Positions 1 through 6,903 of a stretch of DNA of 27,339 bases are shown here, one piece after another. This stretch comes from an uncultured Lachnospiraceae bacterium (GTDB lineage: Bacteria > Bacillota > Clostridia > Lachnospirales > Lachnospiraceae), in the NCBI GenBank assembly GCA_902764045.1, contig CACWUI010000002.1, positions 1 through 27,339 on the forward strand, read 5' to 3'. A model generated the notes under the pieces. It was not told where the DNA came from. It worked only from the letters and a program-made list of their open reading frames with translations, and ran no database searches. Every line of letters begins with the position of its first letter. Within the stretch, counting starts at the first letter, position 1. The translations under genes and the position numbers were made by a program.

Positions 1-660
1 GGACTCTATGGTGTAGGTTGCTTCCGCTCCCGCAAATTTTTCCTTCTTGGTCTTTTGTCCTTTAATCACGGGAATAGCAAGAACCTCTTCGGCAAATTCG
101 GCATACAGGTTCAGCATCTGCAGCGTGCGCTCCTGCGCCTCCTCATAGGTTGCGTGGGCGGTATGCCCCTCCTGCCAGAGAAACTCCCTTGAGCGCAGAA
201 ACGGTCTCGTCTCCTTTTCCCATCTTACAACAGAGCACCACTGGTTATAGATCTTAGGCAAGTCCCTGTAGGATTCTATTTCCTTACTGTAAAAATCGCA
301 GAACAGAGTCTCGGAGGTAGGACGCACACAAAGATTTTCCGTCAAAGGCTCAAGACCTCCCTTGGTCACCCATGCCACCTCGGGAGCAAAGCCCTCCACA
401 TGATCCTTTTCCTTCTCAAGAAGTCCTTCGGGTATCATCAGCGGCATATATACATTTTCCACTCCCGTTTCTTTGAACCTCGCGTCAAGCTGTCTCTGAA
501 TGGACTCCCAAATGGCATAGCCTGCGGGCTTGAGTATCATAAATCCCTTTACCGACGAGTAAGCCATAAGCTCCGCCTTTTTTACGATATCCGTATACCA
601 CTGGGCGAAGTCCTCTTCCATGGATGTAATAGCTTCTACAAGTTTTTTATCTCCTGCCAT
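1..660 (-). CDS. proS: Prolyl-tRNA synthetase, N-terminal 220 residues (partial)
   Basis: This class II aminoacyl-tRNA synthetase charges tRNA-Pro with proline in the cytoplasm. The gene runs off the left edge, so only the first 220 codons are visible. Class II landmarks are clear: a motif-1 region around residues 40-51 (GFMILKPAGYAIWE), RPTSE at 113-117, and a motif-2 region at 152-169 with RPFLRSREFLWQEGHTAH. There is no bacterial-type editing insertion in the part seen. RPTSE followed closely by motif 2 fits the short archaeal/eukaryal-like ProRS common in Clostridia, about 480 residues in full. The ATG at 660 lies inside the end of the upstream membrane-protein gene (25-base overlap) with an AAGGTGAAAAGG stretch ahead of it. 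It is probably the last visible gene of the divIC-tilS-ftsH run and translationally coupled to its neighbour. Identity is secure; C-terminal features cannot be checked. Confidence 0.95.
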   Translation of the reverse strand, partial: MAGDKKLVEAITSMEEDFAQWYTDIVKKAELMAYSSVKGFMILKPAGYAIWESIQRQLDARFKETGVENVYMPLMIPEGLLEKEKDHVEGFAPEVAWVTKGGLEPLTENLCVRPTSETLFCDFYSKEIESYRDLPKIYNQWCSVVRWEKETRPFLRSREFLWQEGHTAHATYEEAQERTLQMLNLYAEFAEEVLAIPVIKGQKTKKEKFAGAEATYTIES

Positions 661-1316
661 GTCCTTTTCACCTTACCTTCTGATTTTTTCTTTTCCTGCA
701 TATGATGCTTTGAATAATCCTTATACTTCTGCTCTGCTATGGGGTATTTGTAGATCTCATCCATATGGGAAAATGCCTTGGGGATGGAAATGTTTGCCAT
801 AGTCTCAGGCTTAAGCCTTTTTCCGTTTCTTATCTCCGTCTTTTCGATGACACCCTTTATCTTAAAATACCCTCTTGTCTCCTGGGACTTGCAGCTGAGC
901 TCAACAACCTTATATTCTTCGTCCTTGGTGATGATCTCGTCCCCCAGTTTTTCATTTAAAACGCTTTTATGCCACAGGAAAAAGTTCTTTCTGAAGATCA
1001 TGTAATCATTTTTCAGGCGTGAAAAGCTGTGGTGCTGCACAAAATAAAGAATGGGAATGCCGGCGATGGAGCCTGTGGCCCACACGCTTACCAGCCATCC
1101 CGTAAAGATATTTCCCGCTCCGGGAATGACTATCCCGGCAGCCCTGAACAATATGATACCCAGTATGTAATAAGCAATGCCCGGGATACAGCACAGACGC
1201 ATAATGCGGTATGGCTTGCCGTAATTTTGCTTGTAATATTCCTTGTCGGGCTCGCCTCTTATTTCCTTTGCGACGTTGATATGTATATCCATATCCGCCT
1301 GCATATTTTCATCCAT
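636..1316 (-). CDS. Unrecognised two-helix membrane protein
   Basis: I do not recognise the family. The protein has 226 residues if it starts at the ATG at 1316. A TTG six codons upstream (1334) is in frame, but the AGAGG ribosome binding site lies between the two and fits the ATG. A charged N-terminal region of about 40 residues is followed by two hydrophobic segments, roughly residues 40-65 (IPGIAYYILGIILF and onward) and 70-92 (WLVSVWATGSIAGIPILYFV). After these comes a soluble, probably cytoplasmic domain of about 130 residues with beta-rich stretches (VELSCKSQETRGYFKIKGVI) and a very basic tail containing KKKSEGKVKR. There is no signal peptide or known catalytic motif. The gene sits between a VanY-type peptidase, about 19 bases upstream, and proS, which it overlaps by 25 bases, so it is very likely co-transcribed with both. 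The wall-related neighbour hints at an envelope role, but this is weak. Confidence 0.8.
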   Translation of the reverse strand: MDENMQADMDIHINVAKEIRGEPDKEYYKQNYGKPYRIMRLCCIPGIAYYILGIILFRAAGIVIPGAGNIFTGWLVSVWATGSIAGIPILYFVQHHSFSRLKNDYMIFRKNFFLWHKSVLNEKLGDEIITKDEEYKVVELSCKSQETRGYFKIKGVIEKTEIRNGKRLKPETMANISIPKAFSHMDEIYKYPIAEQKYKDYSKHHMQEKKKSEGKVKRTWQEIKNL

Positions 1317-1335
1317 CAAACTACCTCTGTCCAAA

Positions 1336-2082
1336 TCACTGATACTCGGAGCTTATCCCCAGGTATTCCTCGAGACACTCTCCGCTTTGTCTGAGCTTTT
1401 CAGCCAGCTCTTTTCCCACATATCTTAAATGCCAGGGCTCGAACTCGTACCCCGTGATATCTCCCTTGCCCTCGGGAAATCTTATAATAAAACCGTACTC
1501 ATGGGCGTGGGCCTCTATCCACTGTCCCTCCCTGGTCTCATCAAACTTTGTTCCTGCCTCGTTTACATCAAAGGAAAGACCTGTCTGGTGTTCGGAATAT
1601 CCGGGACGGGCCGAATAGGCCTCGGCATACTCCCTGCCGTGCTCTGCGGTATATCTTTCATAGAGTTCCTTTTGTCTCTCATAGGAACGATACCCGGACT
1701 GCACCCAAAGTTTGATATTATCCTCTGCCGCCGCATCCCGCATATCCTCAAAAGCGTTCTGCGTGTCTTCTGTCAGATCCCCCGGGTCATAATCCTTCGG
1801 TATGGAGTAGGTTTTATTAACGATCAGGATCCCGTCAATAAACGTAACTCCGTCCCTGTTTTCTATCTTAAACCCTTTGGATGTAACATCGGCATCGGAA
1901 ACTTTTACCTCTTCCGTAACCTGCGCGGTTTCCTGAGGCACGGGTTTTTCATCCTCCGAAGATACGGAAGACGCTCTTACAATGCCGGAAATAACCGCAA
2001 CGGGAATAATGATTGCGCATGAACAAATGGCAAAAAGTATGGTCAGCTTTTTTAATTTTTCATTTTGAATAAGCGCTCTCAC
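1336..2082 (-). CDS. VanY-type D-alanyl-D-alanine carboxypeptidase (peptidase M15B)
   Basis: This zinc peptidase removes the terminal D-Ala from peptidoglycan stem peptides at the outer face of the membrane. The start is GTG, with GGAAG eight bases upstream, three bases after the ftsH stop. Residues 13-37 form an N-terminal hydrophobic segment (signal anchor or signal peptide), followed by an acidic Ser/Glu/Val-rich linker to about residue 70. The catalytic domain carries SGYRSYERQKELY from 129, the zinc motif SEHQTGLSFD at 163-172 (ligands His165 and Asp172) and EPWHLRY at 215-221 (Glu215 catalytic, His218 third ligand). All expected VanY/DacB-like residues are intact. Its length of 248 is normal for the family. 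It lies directly downstream of ftsH in the same run. No VanA-type ligase or VanX is nearby, so this is ordinary wall maturation and not glycopeptide resistance. Confidence 0.92.
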   Translation of the reverse strand: MRALIQNEKLKKLTILFAICSCAIIIPVAVISGIVRASSVSSEDEKPVPQETAQVTEEVKVSDADVTSKGFKIENRDGVTFIDGILIVNKTYSIPKDYDPGDLTEDTQNAFEDMRDAAAEDNIKLWVQSGYRSYERQKELYERYTAEHGREYAEAYSARPGYSEHQTGLSFDVNEAGTKFDETREGQWIEAHAHEYGFIIRFPEGKGDITGYEFEPWHLRYVGKELAEKLRQSGECLEEYLGISSEYQ

Positions 2083-2085
2083 TTT

Positions 2086-3903
2086 TTAAACTTCCCGGGT
2101 AAACAAACTCTCAAACTCTTCTCTTGTCAGTTTTTCTTTCTGTAATAAAAGCTCTGATGAGCTGTCAAGAACATATCTGTACTTCTCTATGATCTGCTTT
2201 GCGCTCTTGTGGCACTCGTCAACTATGCGCTTCACCTCTGCGTCGATAGTGGTGGCAACAGACTCACTGTAAGGTCTGCTGTGACCGATCTCTCTTCCGA
2301 TAAATACCTCTTCGCTTCCAGCCTCGTAATTTATGGGACCCAGCTTGGTGGAGAATCCGTACTTGGTAACCATATCCTTGGCAAGGGCCGTAGCCTGCTT
2401 GATATCCTGTGAGGCTCCCGTGGTGATATCGTCAAATACCAGCTCCTCAGCCACACGGCCGCCCATGGCAACTATGATGTTCTGGAGCATCTTTCCTCTG
2501 GTGTTAAATATCTCATCATTTTCAGGCAACGGCATGGTATAGCCTGCTGCTCCCATACCCGTAGGTATGATGGAAATGGTGTGAACGGGTCCCACATCAG
2601 GCAGGATATGGAAAAGGATCGCATGTCCCGATTCGTGGTAAGCCGTGATCCTTCTCTCCTTTTCGGAGATGACACGGCTCTTCTTTTCCTTACCTATACC
2701 CTCTTTTATGAAGGCATCCTTCACGTCATCGTTTGTAATGAAATCATGCTTCCTGGTGGCGGCATTTATGGCCGCTTCATTCAGCACATTTTCCAGATCC
2801 GCTCCCGTAAAGCCCGAAGTGGTCTTGGCAAGGGATTCAAGATCCACGTCATCCGCCATGGGCTTGTGAGCGGCATGCACTTTAAGTATGGCAAGTCGTC
2901 CTTTGACGTCAGGCGCTCCCACCATGATCTTACGGTCAAATCTTCCGGGACGCAGTATCGCCGGATCAAGTATGTCTATCCTATTGGTGGCTGCCATGAC
3001 GATGATCCCGGCATTTACATCAAAGCCGTCCATCTCCACAAGCATCTGGTTTAAGGTCTGCTCTCTTTCGTCGTGACCGCCACCGAGACCCGAGCCTCGC
3101 TGTCTGGCAACGGCGTCGATCTCATCGATAAACACGATACATGGCGCATTCTTCTTGGCTTCGGAGAACATGTCTCTTACACGGGAAGCACCCACACCAA
3201 CAAACATCTCCACGAAATCAGAACCGGAAATGCTGTAGAAAGGAACTCCCGCCTCACCTGCCACTGCCTTTGCAAGAAGGGTCTTACCCGTTCCGGGAGG
3301 ACCCGTAAGGATAACACCCTTGGGTATCCTTGCGCCCAGTCTGGTATATTTGGATGGTTCCTTCAGGAAATCAACGATCTCTTCAAGTTCTTCCTTCTCC
3401 TCGTCAACTCCCGCCACGTCTTTAAAAGTAACCTTTTTGCCGCCTTCGTTCATCCTGGCTTTGCTTTTACCGAAGCTTGCCATCCTGCCGCCGCCGGTGG
3501 TTCTTGTGATAAATAAAAACATCACTATAATGGCGCCGATCATGATGATGGTGGGAACTATAGTGGTAAGCCATGCGCTTTCCCGCTTTACATCCTTTAG
3601 CTCGTAATCGATCTTTTTTTCAAGAAGGTACTTTTCGACATCGTTTACATCGGACACATACAGCTGCTCATGCTTGGTACCGTCCTTTAACTCGATCTTC
3701 AGTACACCGGTGGGAACCTCCTGGTTCTGGTTTACATCCACATCCTTTATATTGCCGGCTTCCACATCCGCCTGGAACTGTGTATAGGTGTAGTCATCCG
3801 GCGGGCGCACGTTGGATCTGCCTATTACAAAGGCAAGAAAAAGACCCGCCAAAATAATGGAGTAGATGATTATCCCCCCCGAGCCTCTTTTTTTGTTGTT
3901 CAT
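2086..3903 (-). CDS. ftsH: ATP-dependent zinc metalloprotease FtsH
   Basis: This membrane-anchored AAA+ protease degrades misfolded membrane proteins and short-lived regulators. Two transmembrane segments (about 10-28 and 111-134) flank an extracytoplasmic domain. The AAA module then shows Walker A GPPGTGKT at 201-208, Walker B CIVFIDE near 255-261 and the second region of homology ending RPGRFDR near 318-324. The metalloprotease site HESGH is at 423-427. Its length of 605 is within the family range, with a short C-terminal tail. The ATG overlaps the tilS stop as ATGA, so the two are translationally coupled. In Bacillus an hpt gene normally lies between tilS and ftsH; it is absent here. Confidence 0.99.
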   Translation of the reverse strand: MNNKKRGSGGIIIYSIILAGLFLAFVIGRSNVRPPDDYTYTQFQADVEAGNIKDVDVNQNQEVPTGVLKIELKDGTKHEQLYVSDVNDVEKYLLEKKIDYELKDVKRESAWLTTIVPTIIMIGAIIVMFLFITRTTGGGRMASFGKSKARMNEGGKKVTFKDVAGVDEEKEELEEIVDFLKEPSKYTRLGARIPKGVILTGPPGTGKTLLAKAVAGEAGVPFYSISGSDFVEMFVGVGASRVRDMFSEAKKNAPCIVFIDEIDAVARQRGSGLGGGHDEREQTLNQMLVEMDGFDVNAGIIVMAATNRIDILDPAILRPGRFDRKIMVGAPDVKGRLAILKVHAAHKPMADDVDLESLAKTTSGFTGADLENVLNEAAINAATRKHDFITNDDVKDAFIKEGIGKEKKSRVISEKERRITAYHESGHAILFHILPDVGPVHTISIIPTGMGAAGYTMPLPENDEIFNTRGKMLQNIIVAMGGRVAEELVFDDITTGASQDIKQATALAKDMVTKYGFSTKLGPINYEAGSEEVFIGREIGHSRPYSESVATTIDAEVKRIVDECHKSAKQIIEKYRYVLDSSSELLLQKEKLTREEFESLFTREV

Positions 3904-5357
3904 AAAATATCTGTCTCCGTTTCTTTTACGGTGATCTTAAGCACCGTACTGTCCTTATCTGCAAAAGACTCTGATGACTGCCTGACTCCCACTGCCCACA
4001 GACAGCGGTGCCCGTCCGCCATGATCAGGCATTTGTCCCGAAGCCTTTCCGGTATCTTCCGGTCGATAAATTCTTTTTTAAGCTTCTTTTCGGAACCCGA
4101 GGAGTCAATGACGATAACATCTCCCGGAAGTCTTCTTCTAAAGCAGACATTAGAAGTAATTTTATCATAATTAAAAAATTTCGTATAGTCAGAGTTTGCG
4201 TTTTTAATAAAATTATCCGTAAGCTCCATGTTAATCTCATATCTGCCGTAATGAAACTCTGCCCGGCCTCCTGCATCAAGTTCCGATCTTAAGTCTTCAT
4301 CTGCAAAATACAACACTTCGGGCTCATCCGTCTGTAACCCGGTCTCATCTTTTACGAAAAATCCCACTTTCCCAGAGGATATGCTTACAGACACTCCCCG
4401 GGGCAGTTCTATCAGTCTGCCCCTGCCGTGACTGCTCTTTATTGCCCGGGAAGCCGCGATTATCCTCTCTGAACTGATGTCGACGGCATCCCCGGATATT
4501 TTCTCATAAGCTTTCATGATAACGGTCTCAAGAAGAATATCCGGCAGCCCTGCCAGGTCTTTTTGCAAAAAGGCCATGGCCTTTCCGGTCTCGTCCCTAA
4601 CCGCATCTTTTATAAAATCTTCCGCCTGCATGTCCACATAAGACTTGTATTTACGGGCAGTTTCCGAAAGCCTGCAGATATGCTCCGTAAAATTTTTATT
4701 TATGTTTTCCTCAATGGGAGCGATCACCTTATGTCTTATAAAATTTCTGGTGTATCCGGTGTCGCTGTTGGTGCTGTCCGTAACATGATCCAGGTTATTT
4801 TCTTTAATAAAGTCCTCGATCTCACCTCTCGTAAGGCACATAAGAGGACGTATCAGATTGCCCCTTTTAGGGGCTATGCCTGCGACCCCTCCCAGCCCCG
4901 TGCCTCTTGCCATGTTAAAAATGACCGTTTCGGCCGAATCGTTTTTATGGTGGGCGGTGGCGATCATGCCGCCGCCAAGGTCTTTTATTTTTTCATTAAA
5001 TATCTCATACCTCAGCCTGCGTCCTGCGGTCTCAAGGCTTTCTCCGGTTTTTCCGGCTGTCCCGGGAACATCCCTTTTTTCCACCGTAAGGTCAACTCCC
5101 AGTTCTTTACACAGGGCGCGGACAAATGTCTCGTCTCTTTCGGCCTCCGTTCCCCTTATCATGTGATTCACATGTACCGCATGCAAATAAAGAGAGGTAG
5201 ATCCCGGCGCTTCTTTTTGCAATTCCTTTAAAACAAAAAGAAGGCAAACCGAGTCTGCCCCTCCTGATAAACCTATGATGATATTGCTTTTTTGGCCATA
5301 CATATCATGCTCATGCATGAATGCAGCCACACGTTCTTTAATATCCGTCTTTTTCAA
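3900..5357 (-). CDS. tilS: tRNA(Ile)-lysidine synthase
   Basis: TilS modifies the wobble cytidine of tRNA-Ile(CAU) to lysidine using ATP and lysine, which changes its reading from AUG to AUA. The N-terminal PP-loop ATPase signature SGGADS is at residues 31-36. An HVNHMIRG stretch and a later TAHHKNDSAETVIFN motif are typical of the catalytic domain. The C-terminal part (RRRLPGDVI, then KKLKKEFIDRKIPERLRD) matches the TilS tRNA-binding domain. The start is TTG at 5357, chosen because GGAGGAG lies eight bases upstream and because the next ATG (codon 14) would delete the helix before the PP-loop. The divIC stop sits inside this ribosome-binding region, and the tilS stop overlaps ftsH by four bases. 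Confidence 0.97.
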   Translation of the reverse strand: MKKTDIKERVAAFMHEHDMYGQKSNIIIGLSGGADSVCLLFVLKELQKEAPGSTSLYLHAVHVNHMIRGTEAERDETFVRALCKELGVDLTVEKRDVPGTAGKTGESLETAGRRLRYEIFNEKIKDLGGGMIATAHHKNDSAETVIFNMARGTGLGGVAGIAPKRGNLIRPLMCLTRGEIEDFIKENNLDHVTDSTNSDTGYTRNFIRHKVIAPIEENINKNFTEHICRLSETARKYKSYVDMQAEDFIKDAVRDETGKAMAFLQKDLAGLPDILLETVIMKAYEKISGDAVDISSERIIAASRAIKSSHGRGRLIELPRGVSVSISSGKVGFFVKDETGLQTDEPEVLYFADEDLRSELDAGGRAEFHYGRYEINMELTDNFIKNANSDYTKFFNYDKITSNVCFRRRLPGDVIVIDSSGSEKKLKKEFIDRKIPERLRDKCLIMADGHRCLWAVGVRQSSESFADKDSTVLKITVKETETDIL

Positions 5358-5360
5358 GAC

Positions 5361-5687
5361 TTACTCCTCCGCCCGGAAAATGATCTCATCCGGATAAATA
5401 AGTCCAAGCTTGTTCTTGGCTACTTCCTCAATATACTCTCTGCTCTGGGTATATTCTTTTCTTTCCTGCAACTTCTCGGTCCTTTGTCTCTGAACCTCCA
5501 TCTCCTGCTCCAGGGCTGTCAGGGTATTATTGTATTCTTTACTTTTTTCCGCAAGTTTTATCCTGCTGGATATCAGGATGATCACAAAAACCGCGATCAC
5601 TCCCACGGTAGCAACCAGAGCGGTAATCGCGCGTATCTTGGCGTTTCTTATTCTTTTTCTCTTTTGATTTCGTGTCTCTAAACGCAT
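5361..5687 (-). CDS. divIC: Septum formation initiator (DivIC/FtsL-like)
   Basis: This small bitopic division protein of 108 residues works in the FtsL/DivIC/DivIB complex at the septum. A basic cytoplasmic N-terminus (residues 1-20) is followed by one transmembrane helix at about 21-41. An extracytoplasmic coiled coil at about 43-80 is rich in Glu, Gln, Lys and Arg. The C-terminal NKLGLIYPDEIIF is the typical end of the DivIC family. The ATG at 5687 is preceded by AGAGG at eight-base spacing. The gene has its own promoter (5732-5760) and begins the divIC-tilS-ftsH run; rqcP lies just upstream, as in many Firmicutes. The divIC assignment rests on context, since DivIC and FtsL are hard to tell apart by sequence alone. 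Confidence 0.9.
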   Translation of the reverse strand: MRLETRNQKRKRIRNAKIRAITALVATVGVIAVFVIILISSRIKLAEKSKEYNNTLTALEQEMEVQRQRTEKLQERKEYTQSREYIEEVAKNKLGLIYPDEIIFRAEE

Positions 5688-5731
5688 TCCTTAAGCCTCT
5701 TTAAGAGCTTTGTTCATAAATATACACAGTA

Positions 5732-5760
5732 AATATAACACCCGGAAATGGCATTTTCAA
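5732..5760 (-). promoter_or_regulatory. Promoter of divIC-tilS-ftsH
   Basis: Read on the minus strand, TTGAAA (5755-5760) and TATATT (5732-5737) are separated by 17 bases. A TG one base upstream of the -10 makes an extended -10 element. Transcription would start near 5725, leaving a leader of about 38 bases. This is a good vegetative sigma-A match, seen by eye only. Confidence 0.75.
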
Positions 5761-5794
5761 GCCTTTTTTGAGATTCTGCAAAATAAAATTTCCA

Positions 5795-5869
5795 TTCCAC
5801 AGCCATTACTTTCGGCTCCTAACCTTTGCTTACGCAAAGCTTAATGTCGCCGAAAGTAATGCTGTGGAA
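5795..5869. repeat. 75-bp long inverted repeat between rqcP and divIC
   Basis: Two arms of 22 bases (5795-5816) and 21 bases (5849-5869) are inverted copies of each other, with a single extra C in the left arm. The loop itself contains a second hairpin, CTTTGC-TTAC-GCAAAG (5824-5839). The transcript of either strand would fold into a long branched hairpin. No uridine run follows, so it is not a standard terminator, and no coding frame explains it. It lies downstream of rqcP and just upstream of the divIC promoter. Confidence 0.85.
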
Positions 5870-5887
5870 GCATGCCGTCACTAACAC

Positions 5888-6127
5888 TCACAAATATTCC
5901 ACCATCTCTGCCGCATCTTCTTTGTGAATGGTCTCTTTTACAGCCTTTATCCGGGCTTTCACGGTTTTGTTTCCAAATGATATCTCGATAATATCCCCCG
6001 CTTTCACATCGGCAGAAGCTCTGGCTACTTTATCATTAAGTTTTACCCTTCCCGCATCGCAGGCCTCGTTGGCTATTGTCCTTCTTTTTATAAGTCTTGA
6101 AACTTTAAGAAACTTATCCAGTCTCAT
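5888..6127 (-). CDS. rqcP: S4-domain RNA-binding protein RqcP
   Basis: This 79-residue protein consists almost entirely of an S4 RNA-binding fold (MRLDKFLKVSRLIKRR at the N-terminus, then AGRVKLNDK, then a GDIIEI strand). The B. subtilis homologue RqcP (YabO) binds 50S subunits carrying stalled peptidyl-tRNA and works with RqcH in adding alanine tails during ribosome quality control. Its length and position next to divIC match yabO/rqcP better than Hsp15 or YlmH, which are longer. The start is ATG with AAAGGAG seven bases upstream. The yabP and yabQ genes found between rqcP and divIC in spore formers are missing here. The upstream side is filled by a long inverted repeat (6147-6283), and no clear promoter is visible. 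Confidence 0.88.
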   Translation of the reverse strand: MRLDKFLKVSRLIKRRTIANEACDAGRVKLNDKVARASADVKAGDIIEISFGNKTVKARIKAVKETIHKEDAAEMVEYL

Positions 6128-6146
6128 TATATATCTCCTTTAATAA

Positions 6147-6283
6147 CTTTTTCACACTCGTAAATAAATGCTTTTTGACCCCCTTTTTTCGCTGAATTGT
6201 TATTTTTTATAAACGTGATCAAGTGACGCGAATCGGGTTGCCAAAAAGCATTTATTTCGGGTGTTTATTTACAGTCGTGAAAG
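6147..6283. repeat. 137-bp imperfect inverted repeat upstream of rqcP (MITE-like)
   Basis: A perfect 16-base inverted repeat (6162-6177 with 6242-6257) sits inside a longer imperfect one. The outer ends CTTTTTCACACTCG (from 6147) and CAGTCGTGAAAG (to 6283) are inverted relatives with small gaps, and interior segments also pair partly. The right side has two TTTATTT copies (6251-6257 and 6264-6270), so the left AAATAAA (6162-6168) can pair with either one. It fills nearly the whole gap between the ThyX-like gene and the rqcP ribosome binding site and has no coding frame. It may be a miniature transposable element remnant or a structured leader. Confidence 0.7.
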
Positions 6284-6288
6284 TCCGT

Positions 6289-6903
6289 TCATTCAATTGA
6301 GAAAATATCTTTGAAGTAAGGCAGTCCCAGCACCCAGTCACAAAACACATGCCACTCATCCAGCTTGTGCGCCTTCCTGGAATTATACATTCCGATAAGA
6401 TTCTCATAATTCATGGAGCAGGTGCGCATCTGGTGATACCCCTCGGGCAGAAGCTGGATCATGGAATACCAGAGAACCTTATCTTTCGTCTCCACATATT
6501 TCTGTCTTATCTTTTCAAGTCCTGCCACCGTGTTTTCAAGCATCTCAAGAGCCTCTGCCGTCAGGTGGTCGTGGCTGAAATCATCCAGTTCAAAGGGTTT
6601 GGAATGGATCTTGTGCATGGTGCTTGTGGAATTGGCCACTGTTCCTACCTTATAGGTATCAAACTCTTTCCACCAGTAAATGGGCGCGGTAATATCCACG
6701 GAAACAAATATCTGTCTTACAAACTTGCGATGATCGCTGCCTGATGCCGCAAGCCGTCTTGCCAGGTCCAGGTCATTTTCTCCGAAGATAAATTCACCGT
6801 TTTCAGTACGGCTGTCTGAGCGCGCCCAGCTGTTAAGCGGGTTTCTGGCTCCTCTCATGGCATTTTCAAAATTCATAACACAGGTTTTGTCAAATTTAAT
6901 CAT
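6289..6903 (-). CDS. Divergent ThyX-superfamily protein
   Basis: This protein of 204 residues starts at the ATG at 6903, which has AAGGAG seven bases upstream; the in-frame TTG at 6924 has no such site. The architecture resembles flavin-dependent thymidylate synthase ThyX. A central segment ITAPIYWWKEFDTYK lines up with the API-x-x-x-RQWFRHR region, followed by ANSTSTMH where ThyX has NExSxRY. Near the C-terminus LPEGYHQMRTCSMNYENL and then MYNSRKAHKLDEWHV match the LP...T...N...L...R pattern of ThyX. The RHR arginines and the Glu of the signature are replaced, so thymidylate synthase activity is doubtful. It overlaps the 2-hydroxyacid dehydrogenase upstream by 8 bases and is probably translationally coupled to it. 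The fold assignment is an inference by eye; the function is unknown. Confidence 0.72.
   Translation of the reverse strand: MIKFDKTCVMNFENAMRGARNPLNSWARSDSRTENGEFIFGENDLDLARRLAASGSDHRKFVRQIFVSVDITAPIYWWKEFDTYKVGTVANSTSTMHKIHSKPFELDDFSHDHLTAEALEMLENTVAGLEKIRQKYVETKDKVLWYSMIQLLPEGYHQMRTCSMNYENLIGMYNSRKAHKLDEWHVFCDWVLGLPYFKDIFSIE

Noticed and set aside
4563..5231. A 222-codon open frame on the plus strand
   Set aside because: Antisense to tilS and without recognisable domains.
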